64,000 nt of DNA from JBAXEO01 sp963789515 (GCA_963789515.1 CAWBKW010000004.1:124001-188000); one strand, 5' to 3'; positions 53,835 through 62,643 are shown, numbered from the stretch's first letter. Program-made: numbers and translations. The notes: generated from the letters alone by a model not told the origin.

Positions 53835-55661
53835 CTACTCGACCGTCACTGACTTGGCCAGATTGCGAGGCTGGTCGACGTTGCAGCCCTTGAGCTTCGC
53901 GATGTGGTAGGCGAGCAGCTGAAGCGGGATGGTGGCCGGGATCGCCGAGAGTGCCTCGCTGGTCGCCGGCACCTGGAGCACGAACTCCGCGTGCTGGCGG
54001 ATGTCCTCGTCTCCGGCGGTCGCCACCGCGATGACCTGAGCGCCTCGCGCCCGCACCTCCTGGATGTTGCTCACGACCTTCTCGTAGGTGCGCCCCTGCG
54101 TCGCGACGACCACCACGGGGACCTGGTCGGTGATGAGCGCGATGGGACCGTGCTTCATCTCGCCCGCGGGGTACGCTTCGGCATGGATGTAGGAGATCTC
54201 CTTGAGCTTGAGCGCCCCCTCCATGGCGACCGGGACGCCCATGCCCCTCCCCAAGAAGAGCGAACTCGTCGCCGTGAGGCACTGCCGGGCGCACTCCTCG
54301 AGCGCCGAGAGGTTCTGAAGCTCGGCCTCGACGATGTCGGGGATGGTGGAAAGCTCGGTCCAGAGGGAGCCGACCTTGGCGGAGGAGAGCGTGCCCTTGG
54401 CTTGGGCGAGCTTGAGCGCCAGTACGGTGAGGGCCGCGATCTGTGAGGTGAAGGTCTTGGTGGCCGCAACGCCGATCTCGGGGCCGGCATGGGTGTAGAG
54501 CACCCCGTCGGACTCCCGGGTCACGCGGCTGCCGACGACGTTGGTTATCGCGATGACCTTGGCGCCGCGCTCGCGGGCCTCACGCACGCCGGCGAGCGTG
54601 TCGGCGGTCTCTCCCGACTGGGTGATGGCGACGACGAGCGTCAGGTCATCGACGATGGGGTCGGCGTAGCGGAACTCGCTGGAACACTGGACCTCGACCG
54701 GGATGCGGGCCCACTGCTCGACGAGGTTCTTGGCGACCAGCCCTGCATGGAGCGACGTGCCGCACGCGATGATGTAGACACGGCTCATCGAGGCGATCTC
54801 CGCCGGAGTCATCTGAAGCTCGGAGAGCTGTATGTGACCGTCGTCGCCCATCCTGCCGAGCAGGGTGTCGCGGATCGCCTTGGGCTGCTCGAATATCTCC
54901 TTGAGCATGAAGTCCTCGTAGCCGCCCTTCTCGGCGGCGTCGAGGTCCCACTCCACGTGCATCATCTCGGGCTCGACCGCGGTGCCGTCGAGATCGACCA
55001 CGTCGACCCCGCCCGCCGAGACGATCGCGATCTCCCCGTCGTGCAGGACGATGATCTCCCGCGTGAACTCGAGCACCGCAGGGATGTCGCTCGCGACGAT
55101 GTTCTCACCTTGGCCGACGCCGATGATGAGCGGCGACTCCTTGCGGCTGGCCAGGATCATCTCGGGATGGTCGATGTGAACGACGCCGAGAGCATAGGCG
55201 CCATCCAGGCGCCTGATGGTCTTGGCGAACGCGTCGACGAGGTCGCCCTGGTAGTAGCTCTCGACGAGATGGGCGATCAGCTCCGTGTCGGTCTCGGAAC
55301 GGATGATGTGGCCGGTGGCACGGAGTTCCTCACGGAGCTCGACGAAGTTCTCGATGATGCCGTTGTGAACGACGGCGATGCGGCCCTCACAGTCGATGTG
55401 AGGGTGGGCGTTCTCCTCGCTCGGCTTGCCGTGGGTCGCCCACCGCGTGTGCCCGACGCCGACGTTGCCTGAGATAGGCGCGTCCTCGAGGGCGTTTCTC
55501 AGGTTGACGAGTTTGCCGACCCGGCGCGTGACGTTCAGGTCGGCTCCCGCGACGATGGCCACGCCGGCCGAGTCGTAGCCGCGGTACTCAAGCCGTGCAA
55601 GCCCGCCGACGAGCACGTCGCTCGCGAGGCGCGGGCCGATGTATCCGACGATTCCACACAT
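53835..55661 (-). CDS. glmS: Glutamine-fructose-6-phosphate aminotransferase (isomerising)
   Basis: 608 residues. Catalytic Cys2 in MCGIVGYIG, glutaminase text TRWATHGKPSEENAHPH, then two SIS sugar-isomerase domains with CGTSLHAGLVAKNL and ITQSGETADTLAGVREA, and the C-terminal GCNVDQPRNLAKSVTVE. It makes glucosamine-6-phosphate, the first step to UDP-GlcNAc. GGAGG lies 11 bases before the ATG. The mRNA carries a glmS ribozyme in its leader, so its product should switch its own gene off. Confidence 0.97.
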   Translation of the reverse strand: MCGIVGYIGPRLASDVLVGGLARLEYRGYDSAGVAIVAGADLNVTRRVGKLVNLRNALEDAPISGNVGVGHTRWATHGKPSEENAHPHIDCEGRIAVVHNGIIENFVELREELRATGHIIRSETDTELIAHLVESYYQGDLVDAFAKTIRRLDGAYALGVVHIDHPEMILASRKESPLIIGVGQGENIVASDIPAVLEFTREIIVLHDGEIAIVSAGGVDVVDLDGTAVEPEMMHVEWDLDAAEKGGYEDFMLKEIFEQPKAIRDTLLGRMGDDGHIQLSELQMTPAEIASMSRVYIIACGTSLHAGLVAKNLVEQWARIPVEVQCSSEFRYADPIVDDLTLVVAITQSGETADTLAGVREARERGAKVIAITNVVGSRVTRESDGVLYTHAGPEIGVAATKTFTSQIAALTVLALKLAQAKGTLSSAKVGSLWTELSTIPDIVEAELQNLSALEECARQCLTATSSLFLGRGMGVPVAMEGALKLKEISYIHAEAYPAGEMKHGPIALITDQVPVVVVATQGRTYEKVVSNIQEVRARGAQVIAVATAGDEDIRQHAEFVLQVPATSEALSAIPATIPLQLLAYHIAKLKGCNVDQPRNLAKSVTVE

Positions 55662-55779
55662 AGGAAGACAGACCTCCAGATCCGAGGGGCATGTCAGTGC
55701 GTGCGGCCGATCTGCCGCGAAGAACCCGGGGCATCCACATCGCAGCCGGGCCGGAGCGAAGCGCCCCTGTGAGATGGAA

Positions 55780-55940
55780 CAATCGGTCCGGTGCCGCTTT
55801 GTCTCCGCAGTCGCCTGCGGGGTTTGTCGACACCGTCACGACCCCGATCGGGGCCGGAGAGCCATCCGCCGAATACTTCGATGAGCCCTCTCCTCGTCAA
55901 CTGGCGAAGAACATGGTGCGGCCAGTCCCGGCGCTTCCTG
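55780..55940 (-). ncRNA. glmS ribozyme (glucosamine-6-phosphate-activated self-cleaving riboswitch)
   Basis: On the minus strand the leader of glmS keeps the conserved core in order: AAGCGCCGGGACTGGC (cleavage expected between 55935 and 55934, just before GCGCC), CCAGTTGACGAGG, GGGCTCATCGAAGTATTCGG followed by CGGATGGCTCTCCGG, then GTGTCGACAAACC, a CCGCAG/CTGCGG hairpin and ACAAAGCGGC. These match the known glmS ribozyme pattern (AGCGCC..., GUUGACGAGG, AUCGA..UUCGGCGGAUG, ACAAAG). It is placed about 125 bases before the glmS start. Glucosamine-6-phosphate would trigger cleavage and mRNA decay. Confidence 0.95.
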
Positions 55941-55995
55941 GTACGGCTTCTCGTGTCGGGCGGCTCCCTCGCGTCGGCGGTCTGAGTACGTCCTC

Positions 55996-56004
55996 AGTGT
56001 ACCA
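55996..56004 (-). promoter_or_regulatory. Extended -10 promoter of the glmS ribozyme transcript
   Basis: TGGTACACT on the minus strand fits an extended -10 (TGN-TACACT). Transcription would start about 55 bases before the ribozyme cleavage site. A small hairpin CTGAG-N6-CTCAG follows it (55982-55997). No clear -35. Confidence 0.45.
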
Positions 56005-56075
56005 GTCGAAGTCGACAAACGGCGGTGACGGCGCGGTGACGGCTTCGTGGTCGCAGGTCCGGACTCCCGGAGCGA

Positions 56076-56462
56076 TCAGCCGGCGGACGGCCCGTCGTCG
56101 TCGGCCCACGACGCGACCTCGACCACGCCGAGGTAGGACCCGTCGGCGTCGCGTACCGCCACATAGTGCACGTTGACCGGTCGGCCGCCCTTGAGCTCGA
56201 GGAACGTGGCCTCGTCTCGCCAGCCGTCGCGGAACTCCGAGATCAGTCGCTCGATACCCGAACGGGTGCGCGGAGAGTGGCATTCGAGCACGTCCCGGTC
56301 CAGACACCCGGGCGTGCGGTCGAAGATGCGGTACTCGGAGTAGTAGCGCACGACGTTCTCGGCGTCCACGAAGGTGACGTCGGCGGGAATCGCCGAGAAG
56401 ACGGCGGCGACCTGTTCGGCCGTGAGCGACCCGTGTGGAAGGTCGATGCTCCCCGTGGCCAC
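56076..56462 (-). CDS. Small PAS-domain protein
   Basis: 128 residues, nearly all one PAS fold: AVFSAIPADVTFVDAENVVRYYSEYRIFDRTP (residues about 20-51), CLDRDVLECHSPRTRSGIERLI, then the closing strands VHYVAVRDADGSYLGVVEVAS. This pattern resembles the PAS part of DUF438/hemerythrin-linked proteins, often seen as FlxA-like or stand-alone sensors. No kinase or output domain. GTG 56462 lies two bases after the glmM stop, so it is co-translated with glmM. What it senses and whom it signals to is unknown. Confidence 0.78.
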   Translation of the reverse strand: MATGSIDLPHGSLTAEQVAAVFSAIPADVTFVDAENVVRYYSEYRIFDRTPGCLDRDVLECHSPRTRSGIERLISEFRDGWRDEATFLELKGGRPVNVHYVAVRDADGSYLGVVEVASWADDDGPSAG

Positions 56463-56464
56463 GA

Positions 56465-57799
56465 TCAGCCCAGCTCGGCCGTCACGACGGATACCAGCCT
56501 CGCCACGACCGCGGAAGCGGTCTCCTCGTCGGTGGCCTCGGCCATCACGCGCACGAGCGGCTCGGTGCCTGAAGGCCGCACGAGCACGCGGCCGGTCTCT
56601 CCCAACTCCGCTTCTGCCTCACGAATCGCCTCGGCGACGGCAGCGTTCGTGCCGAGCCGGTGCTTGTCGGCGACCCGCACATTGACGAGTACCTGGGGAT
56701 AGCGGCGCATGACGCGCCTCAGCTCCGAGAGCGCCAGGCCGGACTCGCGGAGCACCGCAGCGACCTGGAGGGCGGTGACGAGTCCGTCGCCGGTGGTGTT
56801 GTGCTCGAGGAATATGATGTGGCCCGACTGCTCGCCACCCAGAACCGCGCCCGATGTGCGCAACTGCTCGAGGACGTAGCGGTCGCCCACTTTGGTCTTG
56901 ATGACGGTGATCCCGAGGTCGCGCATGGCGACTTCGAAACCCAGGTTGCACATGACCGTGGAGACCACGGTGTCGAGCGGCAGGGTGCCCGCAGCCTTCC
57001 GGTGGGCCGCACAGATGGCCATGATGGCGTCGCCGTCGACCTCCGCGCCGGTCTCATCGACGGCCAGAACGCGGTCAGCGTCGCCGTCGTGCGCGATGCC
57101 GAAGTCAACGTCGTTGCGGGCGACGAGCTCGCACAGCGGCGCGAGGTTCGTCGACCCGCATCCGACGTTGATGTCCATGCCGTCCCAGTCGCAGTTGACC
57201 GAGATCACCTGCGCACCCAGCCGGCGAAGTGCCTCCGGGGTGGCGACAGACGCAGCGCCGTGTCCGCAGTCAACCGCGATCGTGAGTCCCGTCAGGTCCG
57301 TGCCGATAGTCGCGATGCAGTGCCTGATGTAGCGTTCGACGGCATCTTGGACGGGGTGGATGGTGCCAACGTCGGCACCGACGGGGCGCTCGTAGTCTCG
57401 ATCCGCCGCGCAGAATGCCTCGATGTCGTCTTCGACCTCGTCGGGCAGCTTGAATCCCTCTCGGCTGAAGAACTTGATGCCGTTGTACTCCGGCGCGTTG
57501 TGTGATGCCGAGATCACGACGCCTCCATCGGCCTCCAACTCGCGCACGAGGAGCGCGACCGCAGGAGTCGGCACGATACCGGCCACCAGCGCATCGGCAC
57601 CGCCCGAGCAGATGCCCGCGACGAGCGCCGCCTCGAGCATCTCTCCGCTGCGCCTGGTGTCACGGCCGACGACGATCCTGCCGCGGCCCTTCTCGCCGAG
57701 GAAGTGCCCTGCCGCTTCTCCCAACCGGAAGGCCAGTTCCGGTGTGAGCTCGGCGTTGGCGATGCCGCGGACGCCGTCGGTCCCGAAGAGTCGAGTCAT
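56465..57799 (-). CDS. glmM: Phosphoglucosamine mutase
   Basis: 444 residues. Starts RLFGTDGVRGIANAELTPE, with the phosphoserine motif VISASHNAPEYNGIKFF, the metal loop GIAHDGDADRVLAVDE, sugar loop GGEQSGHIIF and phosphate-binding RPSGTEPLVRVM. It converts glucosamine-6-phosphate to glucosamine-1-phosphate, directly downstream in the pathway of GlmS. AGGGGAACGC precedes ATG 57799. Confidence 0.97.
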   Translation of the reverse strand: MTRLFGTDGVRGIANAELTPELAFRLGEAAGHFLGEKGRGRIVVGRDTRRSGEMLEAALVAGICSGGADALVAGIVPTPAVALLVRELEADGGVVISASHNAPEYNGIKFFSREGFKLPDEVEDDIEAFCAADRDYERPVGADVGTIHPVQDAVERYIRHCIATIGTDLTGLTIAVDCGHGAASVATPEALRRLGAQVISVNCDWDGMDINVGCGSTNLAPLCELVARNDVDFGIAHDGDADRVLAVDETGAEVDGDAIMAICAAHRKAAGTLPLDTVVSTVMCNLGFEVAMRDLGITVIKTKVGDRYVLEQLRTSGAVLGGEQSGHIIFLEHNTTGDGLVTALQVAAVLRESGLALSELRRVMRRYPQVLVNVRVADKHRLGTNAAVAEAIREAEAELGETGRVLVRPSGTEPLVRVMAEATDEETASAVVARLVSVVTAELG

Positions 57800-57812
57800 G
57801 CGTTCCCCTCAT

Positions 57813-57851
57813 CAAAGAGACGGGGCCCGCCGCGCGTGCGGCGAGCCCCGG
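57813..57851 (-). terminator. Rho-independent terminator after rpsI
   Basis: On the minus strand CGGGGCTCGCCGC pairs with GCGGCGGGCCCCG (two central mismatches) and is followed by TCTCTTTGAT. It separates rplM-rpsI from glmM. Confidence 0.75.
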
Positions 57852-57878
57852 TCGGTTCAAACGAAGAGCCGCGAGCGC

Positions 57879-58277
57879 CTAGCGCTTGGAGAACTGCGGC
57901 TTCTTGCGGGCCTTCTTCAGACCATACTTCTTGCGCTCCACCATGCGGGGGTCGCGGCGCAGGTACCCGGCGCGCTTGAGCTCGCCACGGTACTCGTCAC
58001 TCGCCTCGAGCAGGGCGCGGGCGATGCCGTGACGCAGAGCGCCGGCCTGACCGGAGACGCCACCGCCGTGGCACTGAGCGATCACGTCGAAGCGATCGGA
58101 GGTCTCGGTGGCCTTGAACGGGGTCTCGGCGAAGTTCACGAGCGCCTGGCGGCCGAAGAACTCCAGCCCGGTCTTCTTGTTGACGGTCATCTGACCGGTG
58201 CCGGGGACCAAGCGGACGCGAGCGACCGAGGTCTTGCGGCGGCCGGTGCCGTAGTAGACAGCCTTTGTCTCAGCCAT
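57879..58277 (-). CDS. rpsI: 30S ribosomal protein S9
   Basis: 132 residues. AVYYGTGRRKTSVARVRLVPG at the start, VSGQAGALRHGIARALLEA, and the basic C-terminal tail KKYGLKKARKKPQFSKR that reaches the P site. Starts three bases after the rplM stop. Confidence 0.98.
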   Translation of the reverse strand: MAETKAVYYGTGRRKTSVARVRLVPGTGQMTVNKKTGLEFFGRQALVNFAETPFKATETSDRFDVIAQCHGGGVSGQAGALRHGIARALLEASDEYRGELKRAGYLRRDPRMVERKKYGLKKARKKPQFSKR

Positions 58278-58280
58278 GCC

Positions 58281-58715
58281 TTAGGCCTCCAGGGTGATCT
58301 CGCGCGGCTTCTGCGCAGCGTGTGGGTGGTTCGGACCGGCATACACCTTGAGCTTGCGGTTCATCGCTCGGCCGAGCGTGTTCTTGGGCAGCATGCCCTT
58401 GACGGCCTTCTCGATGATGCGCTCCGGGTGCTTCGCCAGCATGCGCTGGTAGGAGACCTCTTTGAGGCCGCCGATATAGCCGGAGTGCGAGTAGTACATC
58501 TTGGTGTTCGCCTTGTTGCCGGTCAGGCGGACCTTCTCGGCGTTGATGACGATGACGAAGTCACCGGTATCGACGTGGGGCGTGTACTGCGGCTTGTTCT
58601 TGCCCTTCAGGATCTGAGCCACCTGAGTGGAAAGACGGCCGAGCACGAGGTCGGTGGCGTCGACGATCAGCCACTCGCGTTCGACCTCATGGGGCTTAGC
58701 GTGATAGGTCTTCAC
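58281..58715 (-). CDS. rplM: 50S ribosomal protein L13
   Basis: 144 residues. LVLGRLSTQVAQILKGKNKPQYTPH (residues 26-50), GDFVIVINAEKVRLTGNK, and GMLPKNTLGRAMNRKLKVYAG are diagnostic. GTG start at 58715 after GGAGG. The leader between the promoter and the start contains a perfect inverted repeat GTTCGATTCGAAC (58746-58758) that may be part of an autoregulatory structure. Confidence 0.98.
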   Translation of the reverse strand: MKTYHAKPHEVEREWLIVDATDLVLGRLSTQVAQILKGKNKPQYTPHVDTGDFVIVINAEKVRLTGNKANTKMYYSHSGYIGGLKEVSYQRMLAKHPERIIEKAVKGMLPKNTLGRAMNRKLKVYAGPNHPHAAQKPREITLEA

Positions 58716-58788
58716 AAGTCCTCCAACGAAGCGATTGCTTTCGATGTTCGAATCGAACCTTCACGGGGCTACTGAAACGAACCCTCAC

Positions 58789-58817
58789 ATAGTATCCGCG
58801 GCTCGCGATTGCGTCAA
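58789..58817 (-). promoter_or_regulatory. Sigma-70-type promoter of rplM-rpsI
   Basis: On the minus strand -35 TTGACG (58812-58817), a 17-base spacer, -10 TACTAT (58789-58794). The best consensus match in the window; transcription would begin about 67 bases before rplM. Confidence 0.75.
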
Positions 58818-58836
58818 CCAACGCCGCCGGGCGTGT

Positions 58837-59676
58837 CTACGCCTCGCCCGCGAGCCGGCCCCCGCATGCGGAATCGCCGGCTCCCGAATCCACCCACACG
58901 TCATCAGGGTACGCGACCGACCAGAGCGTGAGCCCTCGGGCAGGCGCGGTCGGTCCGGCAGCTGAACGGTCGCACGCGGCGAGTGCGTCGCCCATCCACC
59001 CGACGTCCTCCCGACCGACGGCGACCTCGACGAGGCTTCCGACGATGGTGCGGACCATCGAGTGAAGGAACGCGTTGCCGACGACGCGGATGCTCAAGCA
59101 CCGCTCGCCCAGGATGCACTCCTCGGCAATCTCGATCGACTGGATCCGGCGCACCGTGCGCTTCCCCTTCGCGGAGTCCGTGACGCAGAACGAGCGAAAG
59201 TCGTGCTCGCCGACGAGGGTCTCTGCCGCCCTGCCCATTGCGTCGAGATCGAGCTCCCGCTTGACCCACCAGGCCACCGGCGCCGAGAACAGCGGCGGCG
59301 TCGGGCTGCCCGCGATCCGGTAGCGGTACTCCCGCGACCGTGCGTCGAAGCGTGCCGAGAACCCCGGGCGGGCGAGTCGGACGTCTCTGACGACGATGCC
59401 GGGCGTCATCGCGTTGAGCGACCGCGCCAGCACGAAGGACGACGGTGTTTCGTCGCCGCAGGGAAACGAGACCACCTGGCCCAGTGCGTGGACTCCGGCA
59501 TCGGTCCGTCCGGCGCCCACCGTGTGCACCTCGCGCCGCAGAACGGTCGCAAGCGACGTCTCGAGGCTCTCCTGCACCGTGATCGCGTCCGGCTGCCGCG
59601 CGAATCCGGCGAACAGCGAGCCGTCGTAGGCAACGGTCAGGGCGATGACCGGTGGGTTGTCGGTGAAGTCACTCAC
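58837..59676 (-). CDS. truA: tRNA pseudouridine(38-40) synthase TruA
   Basis: 279 residues. It starts PPVIALTVAYDGSLFAGFARQP, has the catalytic aspartate in GAGRTDAGVHALGQVV, FDARSREYRYRI, and the C-terminal FLHSMVRTIVGSLVEVAVGR. It modifies uridines 38-40 in tRNA anticodon arms. GTG 59676 has GAGGTG upstream; the frame remains open upstream but with no similarity. It lies between ecfT and rplM, the common bacterial order. Confidence 0.93.
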   Translation of the reverse strand: MSDFTDNPPVIALTVAYDGSLFAGFARQPDAITVQESLETSLATVLRREVHTVGAGRTDAGVHALGQVVSFPCGDETPSSFVLARSLNAMTPGIVVRDVRLARPGFSARFDARSREYRYRIAGSPTPPLFSAPVAWWVKRELDLDAMGRAAETLVGEHDFRSFCVTDSAKGKRTVRRIQSIEIAEECILGERCLSIRVVGNAFLHSMVRTIVGSLVEVAVGREDVGWMGDALAACDRSAAGPTAPARGLTLWSVAYPDDVWVDSGAGDSACGGRLAGEA

Positions 59677-59740
59677 GAAGGGCACCTCGCTGGTATGGGC
59701 CTCAGGCCGGGACGCATCGGCGGAACCGCTGGGTGTTCGT

Positions 59741-60532
59741 TCACAGCAGTATCGTCGCATACGCGGTGAGGGTGATGCCAAGCACGAGCACCGCCCAATC
59801 AGAGGACCGCATCCTCGAGGCGTGGAGCCGGGTACGGCGCTGTCCGGTGTAGCAGCGTGACTCCATGGCAACCGCCAGGTTGTCGGCCCGGCGGAACAGG
59901 TTCACGAACAGGGGGATGAGGACCGGCACCCAGGCACGCGCCCGCCTGAGGACGCCGCCCTCGTCGAAGCGAGCGCCCCGTGCCGCTTGGGCGACGACGA
60001 TCTTCTCGGCTTCCTCGGCGGTGGTCGGGATGAAGCGCAGGGCGATGGAGAACATCATCGCGACGTCGTCGACCGGGAAGCGGAGGGGGCGCAACGGGAC
60101 CATGAGCCGGGACAGCGCGTCGGTCAGGGCCACCGGTGAGGTCGTCAGCGTCAGCAGCGAGGTCCCCGTCACGAGCAGGATGATGCGCGCAGCGAAGAAG
60201 AGCCCCGTCATCAGTCCGGCGCGGCTGACGCCGAGTGACCCGAACTGCAGCAGGCCATCGGCCGGGTTCCACCGGAGCGCGTTCATCGCCACGGTGAGCA
60301 GCAGCAGCAGCGCGACGGGCCGCAGACCCCGCAGAGCCAGGTGGATCGGCACCCGCGAAAGCAGCAGCGCGAACACAACGAGGACGGTGGCCAGACCGAG
60401 CCCCGACCAGCCCGCCGACGAGAACAGCAGCACCGTATAGCACGCGACGAGCGCCAGCTTCACACGCGGCTCGAGCCGGTGCACCGGTGAGTCGATCGGC
60501 ACGTACTGCCCGAACGGGACGGGAATCCCCAT
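59741..60532 (-). CDS. ecfT: Energy-coupling factor transporter transmembrane protein EcfT
   Basis: 263 residues, several membrane helices (LALVACYTVLLFSSAG, LRPVALLLLLTVAMNAL) and the EcfT coupling helix signature AQAARGARFDEGG with the Ala-Arg-Gly triad. It links the two ATPases to vitamin-binding S components made elsewhere. ATG 60532 overlaps the EcfA2 stop by one base (TGATG). Confidence 0.92.
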   Translation of the reverse strand: MGIPVPFGQYVPIDSPVHRLEPRVKLALVACYTVLLFSSAGWSGLGLATVLVVFALLLSRVPIHLALRGLRPVALLLLLTVAMNALRWNPADGLLQFGSLGVSRAGLMTGLFFAARIILLVTGTSLLTLTTSPVALTDALSRLMVPLRPLRFPVDDVAMMFSIALRFIPTTAEEAEKIVVAQAARGARFDEGGVLRRARAWVPVLIPLFVNLFRRADNLAVAMESRCYTGQRRTRLHASRMRSSDWAVLVLGITLTAYATILL

Positions 60533-61365
60533 CACGTACCCCCGAGAGCTCGGGCGAGCGATAGGGCGGCATCCTCCGGATCGAGCGTGAACGGACCGGG
60601 GTCGCACCCGCGCGCCCGGGCGAGCATCTGGGCGCGCAGGACGTCGGGTGCGAGCAGGCCGGCAGCTTCGAACGGGGCGGGGTCGGCGATGAGCTCGGCG
60701 GCGGGACCGTCGTAGGCGGGACGGCCCGCGGCGAGCACCAGGACGCGGTCGGCGGCGGCCAGGAACTCCTCGGCGGAGTGGCTCACCACGACGACGCCCG
60801 CGTGCAGCCGTGCGTCGGAGACGATGCGGTTGACGGTGGCGCGGCCTCGCGCGTCGAGCCCGGCGGTGGGCTCGTCGAGGAGCAGGTAGCGGGGGCTGAA
60901 CGCGAGAACGCCCGCGATGGCGGCGCGCCGCGCCTCTCCTCCGGACAGCGAGAACGGCGAGCGCGCTCCGTACTCCTCGGGCGGCAGCCCCACCCGGCGC
61001 AAGGCATCGAGCGCCGCCTCAGCGGCCTCGGCCTCAGCCAGCCCCATGTTGCGCGGGCCGAAGGCGACATCCGCTGCGACGGACTCGGCGAAGAGCTGGG
61101 ACTCGGCATCCTGAAAGACCAGCCCGACCTGGCCTCGGGCCACCTTGCGGGTGAGCGGCGCCCCGTCGATCATCGCGCTGCCCTCCGCTCCCTCGAGCAG
61201 GCCGGCCGCGATCCGCAGCAGGGTGGACTTGCCGGAACCGGTCGCTCCCAGGACCAGGACGAGCTCACCCGGTTCGACCGTGAGGGACACGGAGTCGAGC
61301 GCACGCTCGGAGAACCCGGTGCCTGCGGCATAGGTGTAGCCGATACCCTCGAGCGTCAGCGGCAC
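60532..61365 (-). CDS. ecfA2: Energy-coupling factor transporter ATPase EcfA2
   Basis: 277 residues. Walker A LVLGATGSGKSTLLRIAAGL, Q-loop VFQDAESQLFAESV, signature FSLSGGEARRAAIAGVL, Walker B LLLDEPTAGLDARG, H-loop VVSHSAEEFL. Signature has GGEARR, usual for EcfA2/EcfA'. GTG start overlaps the EcfA1 stop by ten bases. Confidence 0.93.
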   Translation of the reverse strand: MPLTLEGIGYTYAAGTGFSERALDSVSLTVEPGELVLVLGATGSGKSTLLRIAAGLLEGAEGSAMIDGAPLTRKVARGQVGLVFQDAESQLFAESVAADVAFGPRNMGLAEAEAAEAALDALRRVGLPPEEYGARSPFSLSGGEARRAAIAGVLAFSPRYLLLDEPTAGLDARGRATVNRIVSDARLHAGVVVVSHSAEEFLAAADRVLVLAAGRPAYDGPAAELIADPAPFEAAGLLAPDVLRAQMLARARGCDPGPFTLDPEDAALSLARALGGT

Positions 61366-62174
61366 AGCTGATCCACCAGCTCTTCGGGCTCGAGGACGTC
61401 GGCCGCGAGCTGGGTCCCGAGGTCACGCAGCCGCGCCACAAGGATCGAGAACGGCGGCACCGCAAGCCCGCACGCCGCGAGTAGCTGTGTGCGCTCGGTG
61501 AGATCCCTCGCCGATCCCGAGAAGACGACGGCACCGTGGTCCAGCACCACCGTGCGGTCAGCGCGCGCCGCCTCGGCCAGATCGTGGGTGACGAGCAGTA
61601 TCCCCTTGCCCGAGCGGCCGAGAAGCTCGATGACCGCGGCCACGTCGCGCCGTCCCTCGGGGTCGAGCATCGAGGTCGGCTCGTCGAGAACCAGGTACTC
61701 CGGCTGCATCGCGAGGGCCCCGGCGATGGCGAGTCGCTGCTTCTGCCCGCCCGAGAGCAGGTGAGGTTCGCGGCGCTCCAAGCCGACAAGACCGACCGAC
61801 TCGATCGCCTCATCGACGCGCCTGCGGATCTCATCTCGGGCGAGGCCCAGGTTCTCCGGCCCGAACGCGACATCGTCTTCGACGGTGGTGGCCACGATCT
61901 GGTCGTCCGGATGCTGCAGCACGATGGCAACGCGCTCGCGGATGTCACGCGTCCGTGAAGCGTCGGTGGTGTCGAACCCGTCCACGGTGACCGTGCCGGA
62001 GTCCGGAAGCAGGAGCCCGTTGGTGAGGCGCGCCAGGGTCGACTTGCCGGAGCCGTTCGCGCCCAGGACGGCAACGGTCTCACCCGGGCCGATATCGAGG
62101 GATACGTTCTGCAGCGCACGACGCGGCGTGCCCGCGGCGCTATACGAGAAGCTCACGTTCGAGAAGCTGATCAC
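61356..62174 (-). CDS. ecfA1: Energy-coupling factor transporter ATPase EcfA1
   Basis: 272 residues. Walker A VLGANGSGKSTLARLTNGL, Q-loop VLQHPDDQIVATTVEDD, signature LLSGGQKQRLAIAGAL, Walker B LVLDEPTSMLDPEG, H-loop VTHDLAEA. First gene of the ecfA1-ecfA2-ecfT group, starting 26 bases after the rplQ terminator. Confidence 0.93.
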   Translation of the reverse strand: MISFSNVSFSYSAAGTPRRALQNVSLDIGPGETVAVLGANGSGKSTLARLTNGLLLPDSGTVTVDGFDTTDASRTRDIRERVAIVLQHPDDQIVATTVEDDVAFGPENLGLARDEIRRRVDEAIESVGLVGLERREPHLLSGGQKQRLAIAGALAMQPEYLVLDEPTSMLDPEGRRDVAAVIELLGRSGKGILLVTHDLAEAARADRTVVLDHGAVVFSGSARDLTERTQLLAACGLAVPPFSILVARLRDLGTQLAADVLEPEELVDQLCR

Positions 62175-62204
62175 AGCGCGGCGGCCCTTCGGGGTGTGGC
62201 GAGA

Positions 62205-62240
62205 CAGAGAAAGAGGGCCTCCAGTGGGGAGGCCCTCTCA
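62205..62240 (-). terminator. Rho-independent terminator after rplQ
   Basis: A perfect 11-base stem AGAGGGCCTCC / GGAGGCCCTCT around a five-base loop, followed on the minus strand by TTCTCTGTCTC. It lies about 37 bases after the rplQ stop and ends the ribosomal-protein operon before ecfA1. Confidence 0.88.
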
Positions 62241-62276
62241 TGGTAGCGCGGCAAGCAGGTTCGAGTCGCGCGTGTG

Positions 62277-62627
62277 CTAGTCGACGAGCTCCATGATGAC
62301 CATGGGAGCCGAGTCGCCTTTGCGCGGTCCGAGCTTCATGATGCGGGTGTAACCGCCGGGACGGCCCTCGTAGCGCTCGCGATCGTTGAAGATCTTGGCG
62401 ACGAGTTCCTTGTCTCCGAGGGCGGCGATGGCCAGACGACGCGAGTGCACGTCACCCTTCTTCGCCCAGGTGATGACCTTGTCGACGAGCGGCCGGACTT
62501 CCTTGGCACGCGCCTCGGTGGTCTTGATCCGCTCGCTGATGAACAGCGCGCCGGCGATGCTCTTCAGCATGGCCTTGGTGTGGCTCGCGTCGGTTCCCAG
62601 CTTACGGCCCTTTACTTGATGTCTCAT
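62277..62627 (-). CDS. rplQ: 50S ribosomal protein L17
   Basis: 116 residues. RHQVKGRKLGTDASHTKAML, ALFISERIKTTEARAKEVRPL and GGYTRIMKLGPRKGDSAPMV are diagnostic. It follows rpoA by 16 bases, as in most bacteria. Confidence 0.98.
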   Translation of the reverse strand: MRHQVKGRKLGTDASHTKAMLKSIAGALFISERIKTTEARAKEVRPLVDKVITWAKKGDVHSRRLAIAALGDKELVAKIFNDRERYEGRPGGYTRIMKLGPRKGDSAPMVIMELVD

Positions 62628-62643
62628 GGTGTGCGCTCTCCCA

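Noticed and set aside
55588..55839. 83-codon minus-strand frame overlapping the glmS start
   Set aside because: It lies inside the ribozyme and glmS start region, with composition of a shadow frame.
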